From NCBI RefSeq assembly GCF_000265425.1, contig NC_018014.1:1488001-1552000 (forward strand): 64,000 bases of DNA. The letters are read 5' to 3'. A model generated the notes under the pieces. The model worked only from the letters and a program-made list of their open reading frames with translations. It made no database searches and was not told the origin of the DNA. Every line of letters starts with the position of its first letter. The stretch's first letter is position 1. Made by a program: the position numbers and the translations under genes. Positions 7,752 to 16,757 of the stretch are shown piece after piece. This DNA comes from Terriglobus roseus DSM 18391. Lineage in GTDB: Bacteria > Acidobacteriota > Terriglobia > Terriglobales > Acidobacteriaceae.

Positions 7752-8834
7752 GTGGCTTCCACCCCAAACCGGCAAGCCCCTAAGGGCAAACAGTCCGAAC
7801 GCATCAAGATTCAGGATGTCGCGCGGCTTGCGCAGGTGTCGCTCAGCACGGTGTCCGGCGTACTGAACGATAAGGAAAACGTTCGGCCGGAGACGCGTCA
7901 ACGTGTGCTGGAGGTGATTGCACAGCTTGGCTATACGCCGAACCTGTTTGCAAGCAACCTGGCGCGGCGCCGCACCAAGATCATCGGCATCATCGTCAGC
8001 GACCTGATGAATCCGTTCTTTGCGGAGATTGCACGCGCGCTCGATAACCAGGCACGACAGCATGGCTACGAGACCTTTCTGACATCAACGAACTTTCATC
8101 CGGAGCAGCAGTGCGCCGCGGTTCGGCAGATGCTTTCACTGCGGGTCGCAGGCATTGCGATGATGACTTCGGAGAATGATCCGGAGGCCTTCTTCATCTT
8201 GAAGGCGAGCGGTACGCCGACCGTCTACCTGGACAACGATCACTCCGCGCAGCACATTGGCACGGTTCGCGTGGACAAGCGCCACGGCATGTATCTGGCG
8301 GTGCAGCATCTGTTGCAGCTTGGTCATCGGCAGATACTGCTGGTAAAGAATTCACAGCAGGATGCAGCTGTGCCACCCATGCATTCGCACATGGAACGGC
8401 AGATCGGCTTTGAGGAAGCGCTGCGAGAGTTCAACTCGCGTGAGACTGACGTGCACATCATCGACGAACCTGGCGAGCCTGCTGCCGCCGGGCTGCGCGC
8501 GGTAGAGATGGCGTTGAAGCAGCAGTATCATTTCACGGCAGTGGTTGCCATCAATGACCTGGTGGCGCTGGGCGTCTTGCGTGGTCTACAGGCCGCAGGG
8601 AAGGCGATTCCGCAGGATGTGTCGGTCGTCGGGTTTGATGACACCTATCTGTGCCGTTTCCTGCATCCGCCCCTGACGTCTGTTGCGACTCCGCGAGAGG
8701 ACCTGGCAAAGAGCGTGCTGCAGACGCTGTTTGCTTACATCGATGGCGACGATCTGCTGCCGGAGCCGATGCTGGCTGCGCGCATTGTGGTGCGGGAGTC
8801 GACTGCCGGGCCGTCGAAGGTGGCGCTGCTCTAG
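7752..8834 (+). CDS. LacI-family transcriptional regulator
   Basis: DNA-binding regulator of 360 residues. After about 16 polar residues comes the LacI helix-turn-helix and hinge (IQDVARLAQVSLSTVSGVLN, then YTPNLFASNLARRRT), followed by a periplasmic-binding-protein-like sensor domain (from IIGIIVSDLMNPFF to VVGFDD and the C-terminal LTSVATPREDL segment). Such proteins normally bind a sugar and release an operator. The start is GTG with AGGAGATAG 7 bases before it. Its position after the GH3 gene suggests control of the glycosidase genes. It is convergent with the GntR gene, separated by 8 bases, with no hairpin between them. Ligand unknown. Confidence 0.93.
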   Translation: MASTPNRQAPKGKQSERIKIQDVARLAQVSLSTVSGVLNDKENVRPETRQRVLEVIAQLGYTPNLFASNLARRRTKIIGIIVSDLMNPFFAEIARALDNQARQHGYETFLTSTNFHPEQQCAAVRQMLSLRVAGIAMMTSENDPEAFFILKASGTPTVYLDNDHSAQHIGTVRVDKRHGMYLAVQHLLQLGHRQILLVKNSQQDAAVPPMHSHMERQIGFEEALREFNSRETDVHIIDEPGEPAAAGLRAVEMALKQQYHFTAVVAINDLVALGVLRGLQAAGKAIPQDVSVVGFDDTYLCRFLHPPLTSVATPREDLAKSVLQTLFAYIDGDDLLPEPMLAARIVVRESTAGPSKVALL

Positions 8835-8842
8835 GTGCAGCG

Positions 8843-9559
8843 TCAAGCTTGTAAGGTTGGTTCGCCTGCTGCGTGGGGTGCGATGAGTGCGGTTTCGTCG
8901 TTGCGACGCGCGCGTTCCCATGCTCCAAGCAGCGCGCTTCGAACGAATTGAATGTGAGAGCTGGTCATCTGCTGGGCCAACGCGCGATCTCCGGATGTGA
9001 TGGCTTCGGTGATGTTGCGGTGGGCGGAGGGTGTGTCAGAGGACGTGAGTTGATACGTCTGGCATCGACAAAGCCATAGCTTGTCCTGCAGGTTGCTGTG
9101 GACGCGCGCAAGCTCCTCATTGCCGGTGGAGCGGACGATCATGCTGTGGAAGAAGATGTCCTCTTCGATGTAGTCGGCCTTCTTGCGGGAGCGCAGCAGC
9201 TGCTCGGTGCGGGCGACGCTGGTACGTAGCTCTGTGATGAGCTTTGGCGTAATGGGGACGATGGCTGCGGCGAAGGTTTCGAGTGCTTCGCGCAGGTTGT
9301 AAAGGTCGGAGATCTCCTTGCCGGAGAACTGGTGGACATAGGCGCCACGGCGGGGTTCGATGCGAAGGAGGCCTTCGCTCTGTAACGTGTTGAGCGCCTC
9401 GCGGACGGGGGACTTGCTGATACCCAGTTGCTCTGCGAAGAACGTCTCGGTCAGGCGAACATCGGCGCCAGGATTCTCTGCGAGAATGTAGCGCCGGATG
9501 CTCTTATGGGCCTGTTCCGTGAGGCTTAAAGATGTCTGCAGTTTCTTCAGAGATGACAT
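8843..9559 (-). CDS. GntR-family regulator with FCD domain
   Basis: Transcriptional regulator of 238 residues. The N-terminal winged helix is clear (TETFFAEQLGISKSPVREAL, then EGLLRIEPRRGAYV, residues about 37-80). The C-terminal all-helical FCD ligand domain starts near DLYNLREALE and keeps the metal/ligand-type histidines (FFHSMIV, AHRNITEAI, and SSHIQ). FCD regulators usually sense small organic acids or amino-acid derivatives. It lies 56 bases after the double-M42 peptidase on the same strand, so it is probably co-transcribed with it, and is likely to control the divergent promoter region at 11803-12053 that serves the peptide-use genes. That link is inferred from context. Confidence 0.9.
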   Translation of the reverse strand: MSSLKKLQTSLSLTEQAHKSIRRYILAENPGADVRLTETFFAEQLGISKSPVREALNTLQSEGLLRIEPRRGAYVHQFSGKEISDLYNLREALETFAAAIVPITPKLITELRTSVARTEQLLRSRKKADYIEEDIFFHSMIVRSTGNEELARVHSNLQDKLWLCRCQTYQLTSSDTPSAHRNITEAITSGDRALAQQMTSSHIQFVRSALLGAWERARRNDETALIAPHAAGEPTLQA

Positions 9560-9615
9560 TCGAGTCTTTCTTTTGCGTGACGCCCCATAGTACGGAGGTA
9601 GTCGTCCGCCGACAA

Positions 9616-11802
9616 TTACCAGTCTTTCGCGAGTGCCGTGACGATGTCGGTGAGGGCGTTGACGTCGCGCATGTCGACGACCTCAGCCGGCGAGTGTGCA
9701 TAGCGCAGTGGCCAGCTTAGGGCGACGTCGGTTGCGCCATAGCGGGCGAAGGCTGCGCCGTCGTTGCCACCGCCGGTGACACCGTACTGCACGGGGATAT
9801 TGTGCTTCGCGGCGAGTGCTTGCACGCGCTGGACGGCGCTCCACGGGACGATGTTCGAGTTGTCGATGGCGCGGATGACGAAGCCTTCGCCGAGTTTGCC
9901 GTCGGCGAAGCGGTGCGATTCGAGCGGTGTGTCGGACGAGACGAACGTGTCGATGGCGAAGACGGTTTCGGGGACCTGGTGCTTTGCGTTGGCGGCTTCG
10001 GCGAAGGCGGTTGCGCCGAGCAGACCAAGCTCTTCCTGCGTGGACCAGACAAAGGTCACGTCGCGGTTGAAGTCTTTTCCGAGCGCCCATACGGCTTCGA
10101 TCATTGCGGTGCAGCCGACACGATCGTCGAGGCTACGGACGGAGACGCGACCATCGCGGAGGGTGCGGAGGCGCTTGGGAATGGTGACGAAGTCGCCTGC
10201 CTTGATGCCGAGTGCGCTAGCCTCGGCAGCGGTTGCTGCACCGACGTTGAGTTTCGCGGCCGCGCGGAAGTCGGCGGGGAAGTGGAACTTCGCGGAGTCG
10301 AAGTCATCGGGCAGCGTGACGACTGCGCCCAGCATGCCGGCGCTTGTGTGGACGAGTGCCGGATGTCCCCAGAAGAATGCGGGCGATCCTCCGCCCTTGT
10401 TGTCGAGTTCGAGTGTGCCGTCGGCGTTGATGCTCTTGATGCGGAAGCCTAGTTCGTCGGTGTGCGCCATGAAGAGTGCGGCGGGTTTCTCACCCTTACC
10501 GAAGCGCACGGTCAGGTTGCCGGCGGCGTCTGTTTCAGCTTTGACCCATGGCGGCAGCAGGCGTTCCACGGCTTCGCGCGGCATCTTTTCCTGTTCGCTG
10601 ACGCCGTAGCTCTCCGTCATGGTCTTCAGTACGGCGTTGATGTCAGGCCTGGTTGTTGGCTTTGGCGATGCCGGCGGATACGCGGTCGCAGTGACGGCGC
10701 CAAACGTGTTGGTAGGCGCGGAAACCCCGACGAAGTGGAAGAGCTTCTGCTGCAGTGCCTGCAGATCGCGGTTGTCCAGCATCTCGCCCGCGGTCAGCGG
10801 GTACTTCAGCGGGAGACCAAGGTGCAGTGTGTGTGCGGGCAATGCGAAGGCGGGACCGTAACCCTTGATGAGGAAGGCAGCGGCTGAAGCGTGCGCAAGG
10901 GATGTATCGCCGAACCATTGCGTGGAGGCGGCGGCATCATTGGTGAAGCTGAGCGGGCCCGAGCCCATGCTTATCGCCGTTGTTGAAGCGGCCGTGCGAG
11001 CGTCTGTGCGTCCGCGGCCGATGTAGATGAGCTCCTCGGGTTGCGTGACCTGCAGCATGCGAGTGAGGCCGCGGGAGCCGCTGTATTGCTGCGTGACAAA
11101 GGCGATGGTGGTGGTGCCGGTGCCGGGCCTGGCTGCGAGAGCTCGCGCCAGTTGCAGCAATAATGCGGCTCCAAAGCGGTCGCCAATGGCAGTACCTGCG
11201 AAGGCATGTTGACCGACGCGCGTCATGGAGCGATCGGCAGCCAGCGGGCTGAGCACGTCGACGCCGCTGCTGAGGACACCGGCCGCGGTCTTCGCACCCA
11301 TGTCGATGTACAGATTGTCGATGTCGTCCGGATCAGGGACGTTGGCGCGGCCTGGTGTCAGGTGGATCGACAGCGCGGCAACGACGGCAGGCAGCGCGTT
11401 ACCGGTGCGCGTAGTGATCAACATCTGCTGCGCGTTCTGCATTTCGTTGTAGTGCGACGGGAGGCCGGCCTGTGGCAGGCGCTGCACGCGCAGGTAGCCG
11501 TCAGGCTCGATGTGGCTGACGACGTAGCCGGGCTCGTCGATGGGCGCGGCAATCAGCCGGCGGGGCGATCCGCTGCCGAAGGTAACGGAGACATTGCCCA
11601 TGGCATCGCGCTGGGGGTGCATGTCTTTGAGCGCCTCTGCGATACGCGCGGAGAGTGCGGACTCGTAGCCGGAGACGGCAGGCGTGTTCGTCAGCCATGC
11701 GAGGTCATCAGCAGCCGAGTGCGATTGCGCTCCGGCAGTGGCAGCTCCAAGGATCAGGAGCGGAGCGATCAAGGAAGAGAAAGCACGCATTAGGGCACCC
11801 AT
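9616..11802 (-). CDS. Secreted M42-type peptidase with duplicated domain; first copy lacks metal ligands
   Basis: Exported protein of 728 residues with signal peptide (MRAFSSLIAPLLILGAATAGA). The C-terminal half (about 385-728) is a complete M42 glutamyl-aminopeptidase-like zinc/cobalt domain: H447 in MAHTDELGF, D559/D560 in SLDDRVG, E590/E591 in TQEELGLLGA, D618 in AIDTF, H703 in LRYAHSPAEVVD. The N-terminal half (about 30-360) aligns to the same landmarks, but ligands are changed: AAPIDEPGY (His to Pro87), AIGDRFG, TQQYSGSRGL (both Glu lost), and LKYPLTAGEMLD (His to Leu336). It would trim peptides in the periplasm. The start could be 11802 or, four codons later, 11790; neither has a strong ribosome site. 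It faces the TonB receptor and M28 peptidase genes. Confidence 0.88.
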   Translation of the reverse strand: MGALMRAFSSLIAPLLILGAATAGAQSHSAADDLAWLTNTPAVSGYESALSARIAEALKDMHPQRDAMGNVSVTFGSGSPRRLIAAPIDEPGYVVSHIEPDGYLRVQRLPQAGLPSHYNEMQNAQQMLITTRTGNALPAVVAALSIHLTPGRANVPDPDDIDNLYIDMGAKTAAGVLSSGVDVLSPLAADRSMTRVGQHAFAGTAIGDRFGAALLLQLARALAARPGTGTTTIAFVTQQYSGSRGLTRMLQVTQPEELIYIGRGRTDARTAASTTAISMGSGPLSFTNDAAASTQWFGDTSLAHASAAAFLIKGYGPAFALPAHTLHLGLPLKYPLTAGEMLDNRDLQALQQKLFHFVGVSAPTNTFGAVTATAYPPASPKPTTRPDINAVLKTMTESYGVSEQEKMPREAVERLLPPWVKAETDAAGNLTVRFGKGEKPAALFMAHTDELGFRIKSINADGTLELDNKGGGSPAFFWGHPALVHTSAGMLGAVVTLPDDFDSAKFHFPADFRAAAKLNVGAATAAEASALGIKAGDFVTIPKRLRTLRDGRVSVRSLDDRVGCTAMIEAVWALGKDFNRDVTFVWSTQEELGLLGATAFAEAANAKHQVPETVFAIDTFVSSDTPLESHRFADGKLGEGFVIRAIDNSNIVPWSAVQRVQALAAKHNIPVQYGVTGGGNDGAAFARYGATDVALSWPLRYAHSPAEVVDMRDVNALTDIVTALAKDW

Positions 11803-12053
11803 TGGGTAATAGTCTGATTTGCTGATTGGTATCTGATATATTACGCAGCATTCACACCTTTGTAGTAATCACGACCGCCGACATTTGTTCCGCAGCTGTC
11901 TTCGAGGCCTAAACGCCGCGTTCACTGATGTTTCGGGCTGACGTCCACGAAGTCGCAAGCATTGCTGTCCGCAGCGAACGGGCAGGGCACCAACGCCATG
12001 GAGATCTCAGCGGGCACGGATCCGCAGACCACGTGGCGAATTCAGGAGGCAGT
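11803..12053. promoter_or_regulatory. Divergent control region between M42 and TonB-receptor genes
   Basis: This 251-base interval must hold both promoters. The part at about 11810-11845 is clearly AT-rich compared with its surroundings and contains the near-palindrome TATCTGATA (11832 area), of the kind GntR/FCD proteins often bind. No confident -35/-10 pair could be assigned. A strong ribosome site (AGGAGG) ends the region before 12054. Confidence 0.4.
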
Positions 12054-15000
12054 ATGAATAAGCGCAATTCCTTTCTCGCTCTCGCAGCTCTGTCGATCGC
12101 GCCGGCGATTGTCTTTGCCCAGTCGACCGCGACTCTCACAGGAACGGTCAAGGATCCCTCAGGCGCAGTCCTCCCCGGCGCGCAGGTCGTGATTAAGAAT
12201 CTTGGTACCGGTGCGGAGCGCGCGGTCACGAGCGACAGTGCGGGTCAGTATGTCGCGCCCTCACTGCCGCCTGGCGACTACTCGGTGCGGGTCACGGCGA
12301 GCGGTTTCGGTAACTACACGGTGCCTCGCATGACACTGCTTGTGGATGCACATCCGAGCCTTGATATTCCCTTGTCACTGGCATCGGCTGGCGATACGGT
12401 TCAGGTAGAGAGTGCGGCTCCGCTTATCGACGCCGAGTCGATCACAGTCGGCCAAGTCATTGACCGCCAGACCGTGCAGGAAGTCCCGTTGAACGGCCGC
12501 CACTTCCTCGACCTGACTGTGCTCACACCGGGCGGTGTTGTTGCACCGGCCACCGGCAGCTTGACGGCTCCCAGCCGTGGTCTCGGCGCGAACTCGTTTG
12601 TGACGGCCGGCAACCGTGAGGACTCCGTTAACTTCCAGATCAACGGCGTGAACCTGAACGACATGGTGCAGAACCAGATCACGTTCCAGCCGTCGATCAA
12701 CACGACCTCTGAGTTCAAGATCAACAACCAGACATTCTCCGCGGAGTATGGCCGGTCGTCGGGTTCGATCGTGAATGTCAGCACGCGCTCTGGCTCCAAC
12801 GCCTTCCACGGCGAGGTGTTCGATTACATCCGCAACGAGGCACTGGACGCGCGCAATTACTTCCAGGCTCGTGGCACGCAGATGGCGGCGTTCAAGCGCC
12901 ACAATTTCGGCGCTGCGCTGGGTGGGCCGATCTGGAAGGATCACACGTTCTTCTTCCTCAGCTACGAAGGATTGCGCCAGAAGCAGGCACTTCCCGTGAG
13001 CAGCGGCGTTCTGACCACGTCGCAGCGTGCCGGCGTCACGAATGCAACAACGCGCAATCTGCTTGCCTTGATTCCGCTGGCCAACTCTGGCCCGCTGGAT
13101 GCAAATGGTCAGCTCACACGCTTCGTGGGCACCGCGCCTGGTCCGGTGAATACGGACCAGGGCACCGTCGACATCTCGCACACCTTCAGTCCGTCGGACA
13201 GCGTGCACGGCTTCTATGCGATCCAGAAGGACCTCCGCACCGAGCCGACCTTGCAGGGCAACACGGTTCCCGGATTCGGCGATCAGCGCTCGGCAACCCG
13301 GCAGATCTTTACGCTGAATGAAACTCATGTCTTCTCGCCGCGATTTGTGAATGAGGCTCGTATCGGTTTCAACCGTATTGCGATCCAGTTCACGCCGCAG
13401 GTCAACACCGATCCGACATCGCTGGGCCTGGGAACCGGCACCACCGGAAACGTTGGTATTCCGCAGATCACGATCACGCAGACGTCTCTCAACTTCGGCG
13501 GTCCCTCGGGCTTCCCCCAGGGTCGTTTTGACACGTTCGGCATCTTCTCGGATACGGCCAGCTACACGGTCGGGCGGCACTCGCTGCGCATCGGCGGAGA
13601 GTTCCGCCGGTTCCTGAATGCGAACTTCTCGGGTGATACGGGCACGCTGGGCTTCAACACCGTCGCGAACTTTCAGGCGGGACAGGCGACGTCGTTCAAC
13701 ATCACGCCGAACACGATTTCCAACCGCATCTACGTAAATGCTGTAGGCGGCTTCGTTCAGGACTCATGGAAGATGACGCCCAACCTTACGGCAGAGCTGG
13801 GTTTCCGGTACGAGTGGAACGGCTCACCGGTAGAGGGTAAGAATCGCCTGGTCAACTTTGACGTGGCGACCACCTCGCTGGTGCAGGTGGGAACCAATGG
13901 CTATGGCAACAGCCCTTATAAGCAAAACCATAACTTCGAGCCGCGCGTCGGCTTCGCTTACGACGTCATGGGCCGTGGTAAGACGGTGATCCGTGGTGCA
14001 TACGGCTACATGGCGGATCAGCCCACAACCAATGCGGTGAGCGGTCTGAACAGCAACCCTCCCTTCCGGAACAGCGCAACGTTCACCAACTCAACTGCGA
14101 CGCCGTCGATCCCGGTGGAGAGTCTGTATACGCGTGCTGCGGCTGCGGGCATTTCTATCTCGGCTATCTCGCGTGACTTCAAGAATGCTTACACGCAGAC
14201 GTTCAATCTGAACCTGCAGCAGGAACTGCCCTTTGGCGTTGTAACGTCCGTCGGTTACTACGGTTCGGTGGGACGTCACCTGCGCCAGCCGCTCAATATC
14301 AATCAGCCCAACGCAGCGGGCGTGCGGCCGTTCAATACTCTTTCGCTCTCCAGCCCGATTCGTCCCGGCGCAGCGATTGCCGTCAACATCAACCAGGTGG
14401 CGAGCCTCGGTCAGTCCAACTACAACGCGATGTGGTTCACGCTGCGCAAGGCATTCCACAACGGTCTGAACTTCAACTTCAACTACAGCCTGGCGAAGTC
14501 GCTTGATCTGGGTTCGTTGTCGGGGACGGCATACCAGGATGCGACGCGGCCCTATCTGAACTATGGTCCGTCTGACTTTGACACACGCCATCGCGTCGCC
14601 TTGACTGCGATCTACATGCTGCCGTTCAAGGGCAACCGCCTAGTCGAAGGTTGGCAGCTCTCTGGCATCGCGCAGTGGCAGTCAGGTAATCCGTTGAACG
14701 TGACCACCACGTCGACGTTCACCGGTACGTCTGGTGTTCTGCATCCCAACCTGCTTCGCCCGGTGGACTATGTGAAGACCAAGGCGAGCGCTGGATCGGT
14801 ACAGTGGTTCAATGCGGCCACCTGCACCGGCGCTGCGACGGCCGGCTGCACCTTCCAGATCCCGACCACCGGCTTTGGTAATCTGAGCCGCAATTCCCTG
14901 GTCGGGCCCGGATTCAGCGATGTCGACTTCTCGATCGAGAAGAACACGACCATCGTGGAGGGTGTGAAGTTCCAGGTGCGTGCCGATGCATTCGACATCT

Positions 15001-15137
15001 TCAACCACCCGAACTTCGGCAACCCGGTTACTTCGGCAAACTCTGCCAGCTTCGGCCTGATTACCTCAACGCGTTTCCCAACGGGTGATTCTGGATCTTC
15101 GCGTCAGCTGCAGATCATCGGTAAGATCATCTTCTAA
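12054..15137 (+). CDS. TonB-dependent receptor-like outer membrane protein with carboxypeptidase-regulatory-like N-domain
   Basis: Large outer membrane protein of 1027 residues. A signal peptide (MNKRNSFLALAALSIAPAIVFA) is followed by a carboxypeptidase-regulatory-like beta domain (about 24-110, ATLTGTVKDPSGAVLPGAQV), then a plug (PLNGRHFLDLTVLTPG; GGPIWKDHTFFFLSYEG) and a long beta-barrel ending in aromatic Phe, the usual outer membrane sorting signal. This is the typical acidobacterial receptor type. The start at 12054 has a perfect AGGAGG; upstream in-frame codons lack it. It opens a run with an M28 aminopeptidase and an amidase, so uptake of peptides or their fragments is a reasonable inference. 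Actual substrate unknown. Confidence 0.9.
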   Translation: MNKRNSFLALAALSIAPAIVFAQSTATLTGTVKDPSGAVLPGAQVVIKNLGTGAERAVTSDSAGQYVAPSLPPGDYSVRVTASGFGNYTVPRMTLLVDAHPSLDIPLSLASAGDTVQVESAAPLIDAESITVGQVIDRQTVQEVPLNGRHFLDLTVLTPGGVVAPATGSLTAPSRGLGANSFVTAGNREDSVNFQINGVNLNDMVQNQITFQPSINTTSEFKINNQTFSAEYGRSSGSIVNVSTRSGSNAFHGEVFDYIRNEALDARNYFQARGTQMAAFKRHNFGAALGGPIWKDHTFFFLSYEGLRQKQALPVSSGVLTTSQRAGVTNATTRNLLALIPLANSGPLDANGQLTRFVGTAPGPVNTDQGTVDISHTFSPSDSVHGFYAIQKDLRTEPTLQGNTVPGFGDQRSATRQIFTLNETHVFSPRFVNEARIGFNRIAIQFTPQVNTDPTSLGLGTGTTGNVGIPQITITQTSLNFGGPSGFPQGRFDTFGIFSDTASYTVGRHSLRIGGEFRRFLNANFSGDTGTLGFNTVANFQAGQATSFNITPNTISNRIYVNAVGGFVQDSWKMTPNLTAELGFRYEWNGSPVEGKNRLVNFDVATTSLVQVGTNGYGNSPYKQNHNFEPRVGFAYDVMGRGKTVIRGAYGYMADQPTTNAVSGLNSNPPFRNSATFTNSTATPSIPVESLYTRAAAAGISISAISRDFKNAYTQTFNLNLQQELPFGVVTSVGYYGSVGRHLRQPLNINQPNAAGVRPFNTLSLSSPIRPGAAIAVNINQVASLGQSNYNAMWFTLRKAFHNGLNFNFNYSLAKSLDLGSLSGTAYQDATRPYLNYGPSDFDTRHRVALTAIYMLPFKGNRLVEGWQLSGIAQWQSGNPLNVTTTSTFTGTSGVLHPNLLRPVDYVKTKASAGSVQWFNAATCTGAATAGCTFQIPTTGFGNLSRNSLVGPGFSDVDFSIEKNTTIVEGVKFQVRADAFDIFNHPNFGNPVTSANSASFGLITSTRFPTGDSGSSRQLQIIGKIIF

Positions 15138-15168
15138 ATTGCGTCACCGTTGTCCGTTGGACCAAGAC

Positions 15169-15194
15169 TGCGGCGCTCCTACGGGAGCGCCGCA
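15169..15194 (+). terminator. Hairpin after TonB receptor gene
   Basis: An 11-bp perfect stem (TGCGGCGCTCC / GGAGCGCCGCA) with a TACG tetraloop lies between the receptor and the M28 gene. With no T run it may be a partial terminator or an RNA-stabilising element inside an operon. Confidence 0.6.
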
Positions 15195-15240
15195 CGATTC
15201 TCATAGAACATTTGCGCTCATGCGCTAATTCGGAGTGGTG

Positions 15241-16716
15241 ATGAAACTCGTTCGTTCCGCTGTAATCGCAGCAGTTGCTTTGTCCACAGCTAGCTTCAGC
15301 CTGTCGGCGCAGAAGGCCGGCGTCAGCGAAAAGATCGACTTCACTGCAGTGGGCGCACCGATCGCGAAGGCACCCGCGGATCCTGAGATCAGTGCGGCAT
15401 TGAAGCAGGTCTCGGTGGATCGCATCAAGGCAAACATCTCGCACCTGGTGGACTTCAACAATCGCACGACCATTTCGTCCACGGACACGGACCTGAAGCC
15501 GGGCACGGGTGTGCTGGCTGCGGCGGAGTGGATCAAGTCGCAGTTCGAGTCCTACAGCAAGGACTGCGGCGGATGTCTGCAGGTGCAGTACGACGAGTTC
15601 ATCGAGCAGCCGCAGGCGGGCTTCAACAATAGCAAGCCACGCATCATCAAGCCGACGCCGCTGCGTAATGTCTACGCCATCCTCAAGGGCACGGACCCTG
15701 TTGCGAGCAAGCGAATGTACCTGGTCACCGGTCACTACGACACGCGCGAGACCGACGTGATGAATACGCACGATCCAGCGCCGGGAGCGAACGATGACTC
15801 GAGCGGTACTGCGGTTTCGATGGAGGCTGCTCGCATCCTGAGTAAGTACAAGTTCCCGGCGACGATCGTCTTCGTGACCGTTGCAGGTGAAGAGCAGGGT
15901 CTGAACGGATCCGGACATCTTGCAAAGCTGGCGAAGGAAAAAGGCTGGCAGCTTGAGGGCGTTTTGAACAACGACATCGTTGGCGGAGACACTACGCCGG
16001 GCGATACGTTGCAGAGCAAGACACGTATCCGCGTGTTCTCGCAGGGCCTGCTGCCGTCTGCGCCGATTGAACAGATTCGCGCTGCACTCAACATCGGTGC
16101 GGAGAACGAGACACCGTCGCGGCAACTGGCTCGCGAGGTGATGGATGTGGACCGCACGTATCTTGCTACGGCCGCACCGAAGCCTTTGCGCACGTCAATG
16201 GAGTTGCGCCTGGACCGCTTCCTCCGCGGCGGCGACCATCGGTCGTTCAGCGAGCAGGGCTTTGCGGCCGTTCGCTTCACGGAGTGGCGTGAGAACTTCG
16301 ATCATCAGCATCAGCACGTGCGCACAGAGAACGGTAAAGAGTACGGCGACCTGCTGAAGTTCGATGACTTCAACTACATTGGGCAGGTCGCTCGTTTGAA
16401 CATGGCGGTGCTGGGCACGCTGGCGAAGTCGCCTGGTATTCCGCAGAATGTGCGGGTGGTCACGTCGAATCTTGATAACGACACGATCCTGACCTGGGAG
16501 CCGCCGGTAAGCGCTGCTGCTACGCCGAGCTACCAGATCGTATGGCGCGAGACGAGCGCGACGGACTGGCAGTACAGCGTGGATGCAGCGAAGTTTCCGG
16601 GTACCGCGCCGAACTCTGTCCGGCTGCCGGTGTCGAAGGACAACGTCTTCTTCGGCGTGCGTGCGTGCGCAGGATCCTTCTGCAGCCAGGCTGTTGCGCC
16701 GGTTCCCGGGCGGTAG
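15241..16716 (+). CDS. Secreted M28-family zinc aminopeptidase
   Basis: Exported peptidase of 491 residues with a signal peptide (MKLVRSAVIAAVALSTASFSLSA). The M28 double-zinc motifs are in order: GHYDTRETD (His and Asp), PGANDDSSGTA (bridging Asp), VAGEEQGLNGSGHLA (catalytic Glu plus zinc Glu), NNDIVGG (Asp) and GDHRSF (His). The last about 90 residues form a fibronectin-III-like domain. It would remove N-terminal residues from peptides in the periplasm or outside. ATG at 15241 is preferred to two in-frame GTGs just before it, because GGAG is at the right distance. It lies in a same-strand run between the TonB receptor and amidase, which supports a peptide-use role. Confidence 0.92.
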   Translation: MKLVRSAVIAAVALSTASFSLSAQKAGVSEKIDFTAVGAPIAKAPADPEISAALKQVSVDRIKANISHLVDFNNRTTISSTDTDLKPGTGVLAAAEWIKSQFESYSKDCGGCLQVQYDEFIEQPQAGFNNSKPRIIKPTPLRNVYAILKGTDPVASKRMYLVTGHYDTRETDVMNTHDPAPGANDDSSGTAVSMEAARILSKYKFPATIVFVTVAGEEQGLNGSGHLAKLAKEKGWQLEGVLNNDIVGGDTTPGDTLQSKTRIRVFSQGLLPSAPIEQIRAALNIGAENETPSRQLAREVMDVDRTYLATAAPKPLRTSMELRLDRFLRGGDHRSFSEQGFAAVRFTEWRENFDHQHQHVRTENGKEYGDLLKFDDFNYIGQVARLNMAVLGTLAKSPGIPQNVRVVTSNLDNDTILTWEPPVSAAATPSYQIVWRETSATDWQYSVDAAKFPGTAPNSVRLPVSKDNVFFGVRACAGSFCSQAVAPVPGR

Positions 16717-16757
16717 CCGTTCGTTTCAAGTAAGTAGCGAGAGCAAGGGAGTTCGCC

